NCBI GenBank assembly: GCA_002369315.1
Contig: DFDW01000001.1
Location: 18,379 to 82,378, forward strand
Source of the DNA: Ruminococcaceae bacterium UBA3818
GTDB lineage: Bacteria > Bacillota > Clostridia > Oscillospirales > Ruminococcaceae
Direction: 5' to 3'
Length of the DNA stretch: 64,000 bases
Positions 41,548 to 50,334 of this stretch are shown piece after piece (the first letter of the stretch is position 1; every line of letters starts with the position of its first letter). The notes beneath the pieces were generated by a model. It saw only the letters and a program-made list of their open reading frames with translations. It made no database searches and was not told the DNA's origin. The position numbers were made by a program, and so were the translations under genes.

Positions 41548-41686
41548 ATTCATAGCCTCCATTTTGCGTTGGCAGGCTTTGGACGGATTTAGCAATAAAT
41601 CCGCTGCTCGATCGCTTTCGAACAGTCGATTCACTGCTAAAGACCTTTCCGCAGCCTTCCAAAATTTTCAACATATGCACTTGAAG

Positions 41687-41709
41687 GGCGGACGAGAACC
41701 GTCCGCCCT
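41687..41709 (-). promoter_or_regulatory. rpsO-pnp intercistronic hairpin
   Basis: GGGCGGACG (41687-41695) pairs exactly with CGTCCGCCC (41701-41709). There is no T-run on the minus strand, so it is more likely an mRNA stability or processing stem than a full terminator. Confidence 0.6.
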
Positions 41710-41721
41710 CCGGCATAAAAA

Positions 41722-41988
41722 CTACTTTCTCAGACCCAGTTTCGCAACGATCGCACGATAACGCTCGATATCGGTTTTCTGCAGGTAGTTGAGCAGGTTC
41801 CGTCTGTGACCGACCATTTTGAGCAGGCCGCGGCGGGAATGATGATCCTTTTGATGAATCTTCAAGTGCTCAGTCAAATCATTGATCCGTTTGGTCAGAA
41901 CAGCGATCTGCACTTCGGGAGAACCGGTGTCGTTTTCATGGATTTTGTTTGCCGCAATGATTGCAGCTTTTTCTTCTTTTAACAGCAT
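41722..41988 (-). CDS. rpsO: ribosomal protein S15
   Basis: The 88-residue protein with NDTGSPEVQIAVLTKRIN, HLKIHQKDHHSRRGLL and MVGHRRNLLNYLQ, the conserved S15 sequence that binds 16S rRNA. The start at 41988 has AAAGGTGG upstream; the longer frame upstream is not needed. It lies between ribF and pnp. Confidence 0.97.
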   Translation of the reverse strand: MLLKEEKAAIIAANKIHENDTGSPEVQIAVLTKRINDLTEHLKIHQKDHHSRRGLLKMVGHRRNLLNYLQKTDIERYRAIVAKLGLRK

Positions 41989-42108
41989 TTTCTTTCCACC
42001 TTTTTTATTTGCCGGTATCTTAGCAAAGGGCTGTGAAAATTCCCAAATCGGGCGTTCCCCCCAAGCCAAGGTACAGCATGATTAGCCTATATAGTATATC
42101 ATGGCTTT

Positions 42109-43008
42109 TTATTCTTGTAAAGCCTTTTTTACGATTTCCTCCGCCGTTTGCGCATCGGATGCAATCTGGTCCCGTAGTGCTTCCACGGAATCGAATTTTT
42201 GTTCCGGACGCAGGAAAGACAGAAATTCCACCGGAACCTGTTTGCCATACAAATCGCCGGAAAATCCAATCAAATAGGTTTCCGCCCGCGGCGCCATTCC
42301 TTTTTCGACAGTGGGCCGCACGCCGATATTGGTCACACCGGCATAGAAAATCCCATCCACCTGGGCCATGGTCGCATATACGCCAAACCGCGGCAGAACC
42401 ATCTGCTGCGGAATGGGCTGATTGATCGTCGGAAACTGCAGCTTACGTCCCAACGCTTTTCCATGCTCCACCGGAAAATCCAGAAAGTACCGCCGGCCCA
42501 ATAGCTGACGGGCTTTTTCCATCTCCCCCGCGGCAATGGCGCGGCGCACCCGGGTAGAACTGACCGCTTCGCCTTCGTCCATCACCTCTTCCAGAATCGT
42601 GCAGGACAATCCGGCTTTTTCGCAGAACCGGGACAGAGCCGCCGCATCGCAGGACGCGCCTTTTCCAAAGCGGAAATCCCTGCCGCAGCAGACGGCCGCC
42701 GCATTCATTTTTTCTTTCAAAATCCGGCTGACAAACTCTTCGCCCGACAGATTGCAAAAATCAGAAAATTCCGGCGCGTAGATTTGCTGAATGCCCATGC
42801 TCTTTAAAATACGGATTTTCTGCTCCAGCGTTGTAATTTCACCGGCGCCCTGTTTTTTGGCCGGGCCGCTTTCGTTCATGGTAAAGGTGAACACCGCAGG
42901 TGTCAGGTTCCCGTTTGCCAATTCCACCGCCTTTTCGATCACGCGGCGATGGCCCCGATGTACCCCATCAAAAAAGCCCAGCGCTACTGCCGTCTGCCGT
43001 ATTTCCAT
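42109..43008 (-). CDS. ribF: bifunctional riboflavin kinase/FAD synthetase
   Basis: The 299-residue protein. The FAD synthetase half has ALGFFDGVHRGH and SSTRVRRAI; the kinase half has GRKLQFPTINQ (usual form GRKLGFPTAN), and GVTNIGVRPTVE. It makes FMN then FAD from riboflavin and ATP. The start MEIRQ at 43008 has GAGGGAGAG upstream. It stands 38 bases after truB in the RNA/translation operon. The Q in place of G in the kinase motif is unusual but the rest is intact. Confidence 0.95.
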   Translation of the reverse strand: MEIRQTAVALGFFDGVHRGHRRVIEKAVELANGNLTPAVFTFTMNESGPAKKQGAGEITTLEQKIRILKSMGIQQIYAPEFSDFCNLSGEEFVSRILKEKMNAAAVCCGRDFRFGKGASCDAAALSRFCEKAGLSCTILEEVMDEGEAVSSTRVRRAIAAGEMEKARQLLGRRYFLDFPVEHGKALGRKLQFPTINQPIPQQMVLPRFGVYATMAQVDGIFYAGVTNIGVRPTVEKGMAPRAETYLIGFSGDLYGKQVPVEFLSFLRPEQKFDSVEALRDQIASDAQTAEEIVKKALQE

Positions 43009-43045
43009 TTTTATCTCTCCCTCAGGCGATACTTTTATCCACCAA

Positions 43046-43966
43046 TCAACGTACAAATAATTTTCGGATGCGCAGTTCGCCCTGTTCTTCACAGCCAAGG
43101 CCCAAGAACTGCCCGTCCGGGCCAAAAACACAAAAGTCCCCTTTTATTCCGGCGCACCCCACCCGGGAAGATGACAGCCGAACGCCGTTTTGGAACAGTC
43201 TGGCGTTTTTCGCCGTCAGTCGGATCTTCTCATACGCCGTAAAGGCCGTTTCCACCGGCAGAACTTTTTCCCGCAAGGTATCCGCGTCTGCCATTTGCTG
43301 GGCCTGCTCAATGGTAATGGCGTCCTCTACCCGGTATCCGGAAGAGATGACCCGCCGCAGTCCGGTCATCACCGCGCCGCAGCCCAACGCCTGCCCTACA
43401 TCATGGCAGATGGTCCGCACATAAGTGCCTTTGGAGCACGATACATAAATCTTGTAAAGGTGGTTTTCTTCCCGCGCTTCCAGCAGCCGGAGTTCGTGCA
43501 CCGTCACCGGGCGGGATTGGCGTTCCACTTCCACCCCTTCCCGGGCCAGATCGTAAAGCCGCCGGCCCTGCACCCAAATGGCCGAATACATGGGCGGCGT
43601 CTGCAAGAAATCCCCACGGAACCGGGACAGGGCCTCTTCCACCTGTGCCGCGGTACAGGAAACCTCCCTTTCGCTCAGCACCTTGCCGGTGCAGTCCTGT
43701 GTATCGGTTGTCTGCCCCAGCCGGAACCAGGCCTCATACGCTTTGGTCTGATCTGGCAGGATGTCGCACGCTTTGGTCGCCGCGCCCAAAAAAAGGGGTA
43801 GCACACCGGTTGCCATCGGGTCCAGCGTCCCCCCATGCCCGACTTTTCGGGTCCTGGCAATCCCGCGCACCTTGGCAACCACATCAAAAGAGGTAAATCC
43901 CTCCGGCTTATCAATCAGCAGAATGCCGGACAGTTCCCCCTGGCCTGCATTTGTTTTTTCGCTCAA
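43046..43966 (-). CDS. truB: tRNA pseudouridine-55 synthase
   Basis: The 306-residue protein. GILLIDKPEGFTSFDVV and the catalytic-Asp motif VGHGGTLDPMATGVL are diagnostic. It makes pseudouridine 55 in the T-loop of tRNAs. Start ATG 43966 overlaps the nrnA stop (4 bases), so the two are coupled. Confidence 0.96.
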   Translation of the reverse strand: MSEKTNAGQGELSGILLIDKPEGFTSFDVVAKVRGIARTRKVGHGGTLDPMATGVLPLFLGAATKACDILPDQTKAYEAWFRLGQTTDTQDCTGKVLSEREVSCTAAQVEEALSRFRGDFLQTPPMYSAIWVQGRRLYDLAREGVEVERQSRPVTVHELRLLEAREENHLYKIYVSCSKGTYVRTICHDVGQALGCGAVMTGLRRVISSGYRVEDAITIEQAQQMADADTLREKVLPVETAFTAYEKIRLTAKNARLFQNGVRLSSSRVGCAGIKGDFCVFGPDGQFLGLGCEEQGELRIRKLFVR

Positions 43967-44910
43967 AGTCCGGCCTCCTCACAGGCGACCTGCGCCGCTT
44001 GAAGGATTTTGTCCCGGCATTGTTCCAGCGTCCCCGGAATAAAACAGCCTGCTGCCCGTGCATGTCCCCCGCCGCCAAAAACAGCACAAATCTTCGACGC
44101 ATCGACCTTTTCCACCGTGCGCAGCGAAATTTTAAAGCCGTCCGGTTTTTCCCGCAGCGTGATTCCCACCTGCACCCCTTCGATTTCACGGGGAATCGAA
44201 GAAAGTCCGTCCAGTTCTGATTCCTTCGCGCCGGTACGGTCCAGCATGTCTTTGGTGACGGCAATCACCGCGATTTTGCCCTCCATCGCATAGATAAGTG
44301 AGTCCAACACTTCCCGCTCCATGGCAATCCGCGCCTTGGATTTGATACCAAACATCCGGCGGTTGATCCGGTAAGCGCTCGCCCCTAAATCGACCATATC
44401 CGCCGCTATTCGGAGCGTGTGGGAAGTGACATTGGAATACTGGAAACAGCCTGTATCCGTGCACAATCCGGTATAAATACAATCGGCGATGGTCCGGTCC
44501 GGTTCTACGCCCATTCCACGAATCACTTCGATCATAATTTCAGCGGTAGCCGCCGCACCGGCCCGCAGCAGCGTATGCTTTGCGTACCCGCGGTTGGATG
44601 GATGGTGGTCTATGCACAAATCCACTTTGTCCGCCCAGCAGGAGAGGGCGCTGCCCAAAAGCTGCGTGTCTGCAACATCCACCGCCGTCACGAATTGAGG
44701 AGTAAAATCAGGCATTTGTTCCGGCAGCAAAAAATCAAATTGCGGCGGGACAGGATCCGAGCAGGCAACCCTCGCTCGTTTCCCCACAGCCCGCAGCGCA
44801 TAATACAGGCCAAAACCAGAACCAAGGGTATCTCCGTCCGGACTTTGATGGCACAGGATCAGGATATCATCCTGTTTTCTGAGATACTCGCAGGCCTGTT
44901 GTACCGTCAT
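43963..44910 (-). CDS. nrnA: DHH-family nanoRNase/pAp phosphatase
   Basis: The 315-residue protein. Metal sites CHQSPDGDTLGS, TAVDVAD and CIDHHPSN belong to the DHH domain, and VFGGGGHARAAGCFI to the DHHA1 domain. Such enzymes degrade 2-5 nt RNA oligomers and 3'-phosphoadenosine 5'-phosphate. It lies between rbfA and truB, the usual place of nrnA in Firmicutes. Confidence 0.93.
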   Translation of the reverse strand: MTVQQACEYLRKQDDILILCHQSPDGDTLGSGFGLYYALRAVGKRARVACSDPVPPQFDFLLPEQMPDFTPQFVTAVDVADTQLLGSALSCWADKVDLCIDHHPSNRGYAKHTLLRAGAAATAEIMIEVIRGMGVEPDRTIADCIYTGLCTDTGCFQYSNVTSHTLRIAADMVDLGASAYRINRRMFGIKSKARIAMEREVLDSLIYAMEGKIAVIAVTKDMLDRTGAKESELDGLSSIPREIEGVQVGITLREKPDGFKISLRTVEKVDASKICAVFGGGGHARAAGCFIPGTLEQCRDKILQAAQVACEEAGL

Positions 44911-44948
44911 TCTATCATCCTTCCTTTTAACCGCACACCGCTTTTCGC

Positions 44949-45293
44949 TTAATCCCGGTGTAAATCATGAATCATTTGATTAATATGGGCACTGTGTTCA
45001 ATCGAATCATCCGCAATAAACTGGATCTGAGGAGACCGGCGCAGCTTGATTCGCTGGCCCAGCTCCCGGCGCACATAACCGGCCGCGTTGTTCAGCCCTT
45101 CCACGGCAGATTTGGCTGCATCCACACCATCCAATGAGCTAACATATACCCGGCACAAGGACAGGTCTTTGCTCAAATCCACTTTCAAAATGCTTAAAAG
45201 CCCGTTGATTCTCGGATCTTTCAGCGTACGCATAATGTCGGTCAGTTCCCGTTTCACATCTTCGCTGGTTCGATCCAGACGAAAGCTCGGCAT
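44949..45293 (-). CDS. rbfA: ribosome-binding factor A
   Basis: The 114-residue protein. KRELTDIMRTLKDPRINGLLS, CRVYVSSLDG and LGQRIKLRRSPQIQFIADDS are RbfA family motifs. It helps mature the 30S subunit 5' end of 16S rRNA. The start at 45293 has GGGGGCGG upstream. A terminator-like hairpin (45361-45386) separates it from infB. Confidence 0.95.
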   Translation of the reverse strand: MPSFRLDRTSEDVKRELTDIMRTLKDPRINGLLSILKVDLSKDLSLCRVYVSSLDGVDAAKSAVEGLNNAAGYVRRELGQRIKLRRSPQIQFIADDSIEHSAHINQMIHDLHRD

Positions 45294-45360
45294 CTTGGCC
45301 GCCCCCTTATTTTTTATTTGCCGAAACTTGCGGCCAACAAATTTCAGCTGCTCTTCGCGC

Positions 45361-45386
45361 AAAAAGGGTTACGTCCCGCGTAACCC
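45361..45386 (-). terminator. terminator-like hairpin between infB and rbfA
   Basis: GGGTTACG (45366-45373) pairs exactly with CGTAACCC (45379-45386), loop of 5; on the minus strand it is followed by TTTTT (45365-45361). It would reduce transcription into rbfA and the genes beyond. Confidence 0.75.
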
Positions 45387-45411
45387 CCAGCTGCCTTTTC
45401 GCAGGCAAAAG

Positions 45412-47826
45412 TTAATCCTCCCGATATTCTTCCACTACATACGCTTCCAGAATATCGCCTTCTTTGATGTCGTTGAATTTTTCCATGGTCATACCGCACT
45501 CATAACCGGAAGCCACTTCACGCACATCGTCTTTGAAACGTTTGAGGGAGGAAAGCTTGTCATCCGCAATGATAATGCCATCGCGCACTACCCGGATATT
45601 GGCGTTGCGGGTGATTTTGCCGTCCAACACATAGCAGCCTGCGACCACGCCGACGCCGGTAATCTTATATACCTGGCGGATTTCGGCACGGCCCAGATCC
45701 ACATCCTTATATTTCGGCGCCAGCATGCCTTTCATGGCTGCGGTCACATCTTCGATCGCGTCATAGATGATCCGGTATAAACGGATTTCCACACCGCTCT
45801 GCTCCGCGTTTTCCTTCGCTACCGGGTCGGGCCGCACGTTAAAGCCGACGATAATCGCATTGGACGCTTCCGCCAGCATTACGTCGGACTCGCTCACCGC
45901 GCCAACCGCGCCATGGATGACCCGGACGCGGACTTCCTCGTTGGAGATTTTCTCCAGCGACTGGCGAACCGCCTCTACCGAGCCCATTACATCCGCTTTT
46001 ACGATGATTGGCAATTCTTTCATTTCGCCCTCGGCAATCTGGCTGAACAGATTGTCCAGCGTGACCTTCTGGTAGGATTTGAACGCCTCTTCTTTTTGCT
46101 CATGCCGGCGCTGTTCTACCAATTCACGGGCCAGCCGCTCATCCTCTACGGCATTGAACGTATCGCCTGCGGAGGGCACTTCCGCCAGGCCGGTGATCTC
46201 CACCGGAACCGACGGGCCGGCTTCTTCCACATGCTGGCCGTGGTCGTCCAGCATGACGCGGACGCGTCCCAGGGCGGTACCTGCAATGATCACATCGCCG
46301 GTGCGCAGCGTACCGTTCTGCACCAGCACCGTGGCCACAGGGCCGCGGCCTTTATCCAGCTTCGCCTCGATGACAGTTCCCTTCGCCAAACGGTCGGGGT
46401 TGGCTTTGAGCTCTTTCATATCCGCTACCAACTGAACCATTTCCAACAAGGTGTCAATGCCCTGTTTGGTCACGGCGGAAACCGGTACGCAGATAACGTC
46501 GCCGCCCCACTCTTCGGGGACCAGTTCGTATTCGGTCAACTCCTGCTTCACCTTATCCGGATTGGCAGTATCCTTATCCATTTTGTTAATGGCTACAATG
46601 ATGGAAACACCTGCAGCCTTGGCATGGTTGATTGCTTCCACGGTCTGGGGCATAATGCCGTCGTCCGCCGCGACAACCAGAATCGCGATATCCGTTACCT
46701 GCGCGCCGCGGGCGCGCATGGAAGTAAACGCCTCATGGCCGGGGGTATCCAGGAAAGTAATAGGGCGGTCATTGACCATGACCCGATACGCACCGATATG
46801 CTGGGTAATGCCTCCCGCCTCGGTGGATGTCACGTTCGCATGGCGAATGGCATCCAGCAAAGAAGTTTTGCCGTGGTCTACGTGACCCATAACGACGACG
46901 ACCGGGCTTCTCTCCTGCAGGTTTTCGTCGTTGTCCTCGCTGTCGTCGATCAAACGGTCCTCAATGGTGAGAATCACTTCTTTTTCTACCTTCGCGCCGA
47001 TTTCCATCGCAACCATCGCGGCGGTATCGTAATCGATCACCTCAGTGACCGAAGCCATCACGCCCAAGGCCATCAGGCGCTTGATGACTTCCGCCGCGGT
47101 GACTTTTAACCGCGCGGCCAATTCGCCCACCTGAATTTCGTCGGGAATGGTGATTTCCAGCTTCTGACGTCTTTGCCGTTCCATCTCCAGGCGGCGCATC
47201 TTCTGGGCTTCCTTATCCTTTCGGGAGAACTGGGGGCGCCCCCGCTGGGCAGAACGCTGGGTCAGCTTCTGCTTTTTCACGCCGGTATCCCGGTTTCCCA
47301 TGCTGGAAGTGGCGATATTGTCGTATTTTTCATTGTATTTGTCCAGGTTCACCTGGGAAGTACGCATATCCACATGCCGTCCGCGGGTACCGGTAGAACC
47401 AGCCTCGGAAACAGTGGCAGAGGCCGCTCCGACCTGCTGGCGGTTCTGCTGCAAAGCAGGCCGTCCGCCCTGCGGATTACGGGTGTTTTGCTGTCCCGGT
47501 TTCTGATCGGCGGGTTTTTTATCTTTCTGCGGCTGAGGCTGTGCCGGCGCCGGCTCTTTTTTCTCTGCCGGGGCAGAGGATTTCTCTTCCTTGGAGCTTG
47601 GCTTTTCTACCGGTTCCTCTTTTTTGCCGGAAGCAAAATAAGCGTCAAAATTTTCCACTTGATTTTTTTGGGTAAAATGTTCGAATACAACATTCAGTTC
47701 TTCTTCGGTCAGCGCGGTCATGTGTTTTTTGGGCGTGTCAAAATGTTTTCCCAGCAGGGTAATCACATCTTTGCTGGGAACATTCAAATCCTTAGCCACT
47801 TCATGCACTCGGTATTTTATCATCAT
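45412..47826 (-). CDS. infB: translation initiation factor IF-2
   Basis: The 804-residue protein: an N-terminal IF2N domain (KYRVHEVAKDLNVPSKDVI), a Lys/Glu/Pro/Gln-rich linker to about 215, a second IF2N (LAARLKVTAAEVIKRLM), a G domain (VMGHVDHGKTSLLDAIR; DTPGHEAFTSMRARG; NKMDK) and C-terminal beta-barrels. It brings initiator tRNA to the ribosome. GGAGG lies 10 bases before the first of two adjacent ATGs. Overlaps ylxQ by four bases. Confidence 0.97.
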   Translation of the reverse strand: MMIKYRVHEVAKDLNVPSKDVITLLGKHFDTPKKHMTALTEEELNVVFEHFTQKNQVENFDAYFASGKKEEPVEKPSSKEEKSSAPAEKKEPAPAQPQPQKDKKPADQKPGQQNTRNPQGGRPALQQNRQQVGAASATVSEAGSTGTRGRHVDMRTSQVNLDKYNEKYDNIATSSMGNRDTGVKKQKLTQRSAQRGRPQFSRKDKEAQKMRRLEMERQRRQKLEITIPDEIQVGELAARLKVTAAEVIKRLMALGVMASVTEVIDYDTAAMVAMEIGAKVEKEVILTIEDRLIDDSEDNDENLQERSPVVVVMGHVDHGKTSLLDAIRHANVTSTEAGGITQHIGAYRVMVNDRPITFLDTPGHEAFTSMRARGAQVTDIAILVVAADDGIMPQTVEAINHAKAAGVSIIVAINKMDKDTANPDKVKQELTEYELVPEEWGGDVICVPVSAVTKQGIDTLLEMVQLVADMKELKANPDRLAKGTVIEAKLDKGRGPVATVLVQNGTLRTGDVIIAGTALGRVRVMLDDHGQHVEEAGPSVPVEITGLAEVPSAGDTFNAVEDERLARELVEQRRHEQKEEAFKSYQKVTLDNLFSQIAEGEMKELPIIVKADVMGSVEAVRQSLEKISNEEVRVRVIHGAVGAVSESDVMLAEASNAIIVGFNVRPDPVAKENAEQSGVEIRLYRIIYDAIEDVTAAMKGMLAPKYKDVDLGRAEIRQVYKITGVGVVAGCYVLDGKITRNANIRVVRDGIIIADDKLSSLKRFKDDVREVASGYECGMTMEKFNDIKEGDILEAYVVEEYRED

Positions 47827-48146
47827 AATGCAGGTTCCTCCTTGTTCTTGTCGTCGGTCAGCTGCGCCAGCTTTTTGGCAAGGCCCTCATCGGTCACCGC
47901 CAGGATTCCGGCCCGTTTGCCCGCCGCAAACCAAATTTCATCCATGGTGAGCGGCAATTCTTTCATTAGGGCGCCGGACTTTTCACAAACCAGCGCGATT
48001 TCTTTCCGGGACTTGGGAGACAAATCTTTTGCAAGCAGCACCAGCCCGGCTTTTTTCTTTTCCACCGCCTCTTTGGCCACGTCAAAGCCCAAAAGGAGCT
48101 TTCCTGCTTTTTTGGTCAAAGACAGCATGGAAGCCAGCTTATTCAC
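47823..48146 (-). CDS. ylxQ: L7Ae-family K-turn RNA-binding protein YlxQ
   Basis: The 107-residue protein. LASMLSLTKKAGKLLLGFD and LVLLAKDLSPKSRKEI fit the L7Ae/L30e fold that binds kink-turn RNA. It starts at GTG 48146 inside the ylxR end (8-base overlap) and overlaps infB. Position between ylxR and infB is standard. Confidence 0.9.
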   Translation of the reverse strand: MNKLASMLSLTKKAGKLLLGFDVAKEAVEKKKAGLVLLAKDLSPKSRKEIALVCEKSGALMKELPLTMDEIWFAAGKRAGILAVTDEGLAKKLAQLTDDKNKEEPAL

Positions 48147-48408
48147 TGTCCTGCAGTTCCTCCTCCATTTTATCGTAAATCTCGTCGGGAATCCGGCAGG
48201 AAAACGCTTTCTCCAATCGGCGGGCCTTTCTGGCTTTCTGCAGGCATTCTCTGTCCCGGCAGATATAAGCGCCGCGCCCGGCCTTTTTACCGGTCAAATC
48301 CAAAGAGACATCCCCGGCCTGGCTTTTCACGACCCGAACCAGTTCCCGCTTCGGTTTCATCTGACCGCATCCGGTACACATCCGCATCGGGATTTTTCGT
48401 GTTTGCAT
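48139..48408 (-). CDS. ylxR: YlxR (DUF448) RNA-binding protein
   Basis: The 89-residue protein. PMRMCTGCGQMKPKRELVRV and GRGAYICRDRECLQKA are the YlxR signature. Family members bind nucleic acid and have been linked to RNA or transcription control. It lies between nusA and ylxQ. Confidence 0.93.
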   Translation of the reverse strand: MQTRKIPMRMCTGCGQMKPKRELVRVVKSQAGDVSLDLTGKKAGRGAYICRDRECLQKARKARRLEKAFSCRIPDEIYDKMEEELQDSE

Positions 48409-48435
48409 CTTCCCATCTCCTTTCCCTTCCGGCGA

Positions 48436-49488
48436 TTATTCTTCCCCGTAAAATCCGCTTTCCGGCTTAATGTCGATTTTCCAGCCGGTCAGCTTGGCTG
48501 CCAGACGGGCGTTTTGTCCCTTATTGCCAATGGCGAGGGACAATTGGTTATCCGGAACCCTTACGGTACAGCTTTTGCTTCCGTCTTCCGCCACTTCTAC
48601 CGATACCACCTGGGACGGAGACAGCGCCGCCGCGACGAATTCAGCCGGGTCTTCCGAATATTTGACCACATCGATTTTCTCTCCGCCCAGCTCATCTACG
48701 ATTTTGGCCACGCGGGCGCCCTTGGGTCCGATGCAGGCGCCTACCGCGTCAACATTGGGGTCCTTGGAGTAAACGGCGATTTTGGTGCGGGAACCGGCCT
48801 CGCGGGAGATCGCCTTCAATTCTACGGTGCCGTCATACAATTCCGGTACCTCCATCTCAAACAGACGCTTTACCAGCCCCGGATGGGTCCGGGACAGCAT
48901 GGCGCGGGGGCCACGGTCGGTTGCCGCAACTTCCACGACATAGACTTTCACATGGTCTCCCTCATGCAGCTCTTCGCCCGGAACCTGCTCCTGACGGGTC
49001 AGCATCGCCTCAGACTTGCCGATCTCCAGCGTGACCGAGCCGCGGACCGGGTCTGTCCGGACCACTTTCGCGGAAATGATCTCATGCTCCCGGCTCTGGA
49101 ACTCCTGTATCATCTGGCCCCGTTCCGCTTCCCGGATACCCTGGCGGATCACATGCTTGGCCGCCTGTGCCGCGATTCGGCCGAACTGCTTGGTTTCCAG
49201 CGGAATGTCAACCACCGAGCCGATCTGCGCTTTTTTATCATATTTGTATGCGTCGTTGAGCAAAATCTCGGTGTTGGGGTTTTCCACCTCTTCCACCACC
49301 GTTTTGCGGATCGCTACCTGGAATTTTCCTTTTTCCGGGTCAATCTCCACCAATCCGTTTTCGCTCCCGCCGTAATCGCGCTTGACCGCGATGGCGATCG
49401 CCGCCTTGATTTTTTCCAAAAGGTATTCGGCGGGGATTCCTTTTTCCTTTTCCAAAAGGGTCAACGCCTCAAAAAATTCGGTGTTCAT
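48436..49488 (-). CDS. nusA: transcription termination/antitermination protein NusA
   Basis: The 350-residue protein: N-terminal domain (EFFEALTLLEKEKGIPAEYLL), S1, and two KH domains (ACIGPKGARVAKIVDELGGE; LAIGNKGQNARLAAKLTGWKI). It binds RNA polymerase and nascent RNA to control pausing. The acidic C-terminal repeats of proteobacteria are absent, as usual in Firmicutes. ATG 49488 overlaps the rimP stop (TGATG); a GTG one codon upstream is the alternative. Confidence 0.96.
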   Translation of the reverse strand: MNTEFFEALTLLEKEKGIPAEYLLEKIKAAIAIAVKRDYGGSENGLVEIDPEKGKFQVAIRKTVVEEVENPNTEILLNDAYKYDKKAQIGSVVDIPLETKQFGRIAAQAAKHVIRQGIREAERGQMIQEFQSREHEIISAKVVRTDPVRGSVTLEIGKSEAMLTRQEQVPGEELHEGDHVKVYVVEVAATDRGPRAMLSRTHPGLVKRLFEMEVPELYDGTVELKAISREAGSRTKIAVYSKDPNVDAVGACIGPKGARVAKIVDELGGEKIDVVKYSEDPAEFVAAALSPSQVVSVEVAEDGSKSCTVRVPDNQLSLAIGNKGQNARLAAKLTGWKIDIKPESGFYGEE

Positions 49489-49976
49489 CACTTGAGTCCT
49501 CCCATATCGATTTCTTCATACAGACGTACAAACGACGTTTCATCCAGCCCGACAGACATCTCCAGGTCCTCGTCCAGCAACAGGGTGATTTTTCCATCTT
49601 CGTATGAGACCAGCTGGCCAATAAAGTCTCTTTCTCCCTCCACCGGCCGGATCAGCCGAACATGGATATCCGCGCCCAAAAAAGCTTCGAAATGCGCCGG
49701 ACGGCGCAGGTCCCGCCCAATACCGGGAGATGAAACTTCCAATGTGTAACTTTGCTCAATAGGGTCCACTTCGTCCAGAATCGGGCTCAACCGCCGGCTG
49801 ACATTTTCACAGTCGTCAATGTTCACGCCCTCCTCCTTGTCCAGAAAGACCCGAAGATACCAGACGGATCCTTCTTTTTCAAAGCGTACGTCCCACAAAT
49901 AGAGGCCCAACTCGTCCGTAATGGGCCGCACCAGATCGGTAACGATGCCGACGGTGTTTTTCTTGCCGGATGCCAT
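49488..49976 (-). CDS. rimP: ribosome maturation factor RimP
   Basis: The 162-residue protein. GLYLWDVRFEKEGSVWYLRVF, DDCENVSRRLSPILD and YTLEVSSPGIGRDLR are RimP motifs. It helps assemble the 30S subunit. First gene of the nusA-infB operon, with a promoter at 50121-50149 and a leader of about 140 nt carrying a hairpin at 50071-50096. Confidence 0.95.
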   Translation of the reverse strand: MASGKKNTVGIVTDLVRPITDELGLYLWDVRFEKEGSVWYLRVFLDKEEGVNIDDCENVSRRLSPILDEVDPIEQSYTLEVSSPGIGRDLRRPAHFEAFLGADIHVRLIRPVEGERDFIGQLVSYEDGKITLLLDEDLEMSVGLDETSFVRLYEEIDMGGLK

Positions 49977-50334
49977 AAATCGCCTCTGCCTTTCTCCGGC
50001 TTTTTTCGCCCCGCCGGAAGGTTTTTTCTTATTTTGCTCTACAAGGATGGGAAAAACCCCTTATACAAACGAAAGAGCGGGAAACCCCACTCTTTCATCA
50101 TCCATCCTTATACTGTTGTTATTGTACCACTTTCTATACCGCCATGCAACCCTTTTTTCGTCTTTTTTGCGGGCTTTAAAGGAAAAACATCGTTTTTTCT
50201 TTCTTCCAATCTGTTTTTTGCGCTTTTGCCGGCCATCCCCTCAACACGTCTGAAGAGACATCCTCTGAAAGGCGGCGCGGCCGGCGGCTGCCGATATCCG
50301 CCGTATGCAGCGGGCGAAACAGAATTTCCATCGT
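49977..50334 (-). other. leader and promoter region of the rimP-to-pnp operon
   Basis: No gene. It holds the promoter at 50121-50149 and a stem GAAAGAG...CTCTTTC (50071-50096) in the leader, without a T-run. No terminator was recognised for the convergent-side creatininase gene whose stop is at 50335. Confidence 0.5.
50121..50149 (-). promoter_or_regulatory. promoter of the rimP operon
   Basis: On the minus strand TTGCAT (50149-50144), a 17-base spacer and TACAAT (50126-50121), about 145 bases before the rimP start. Confidence 0.65.

Noticed and set aside
39574..41592. 672-codon plus-strand open frame
   Set aside because: Exactly opposite pnp, no family motif, no promoter or ribosome site.
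45913..47109. 398-codon plus-strand open frame
   Set aside because: Antisense shadow inside infB.
47173..49749. 858-codon plus-strand open frame
   Set aside because: It lies antisense to infB, ylxQ, ylxR and nusA, is rich in Phe/Arg/His low-complexity runs, and has no ribosome site; it is a shadow of GC-biased codons.
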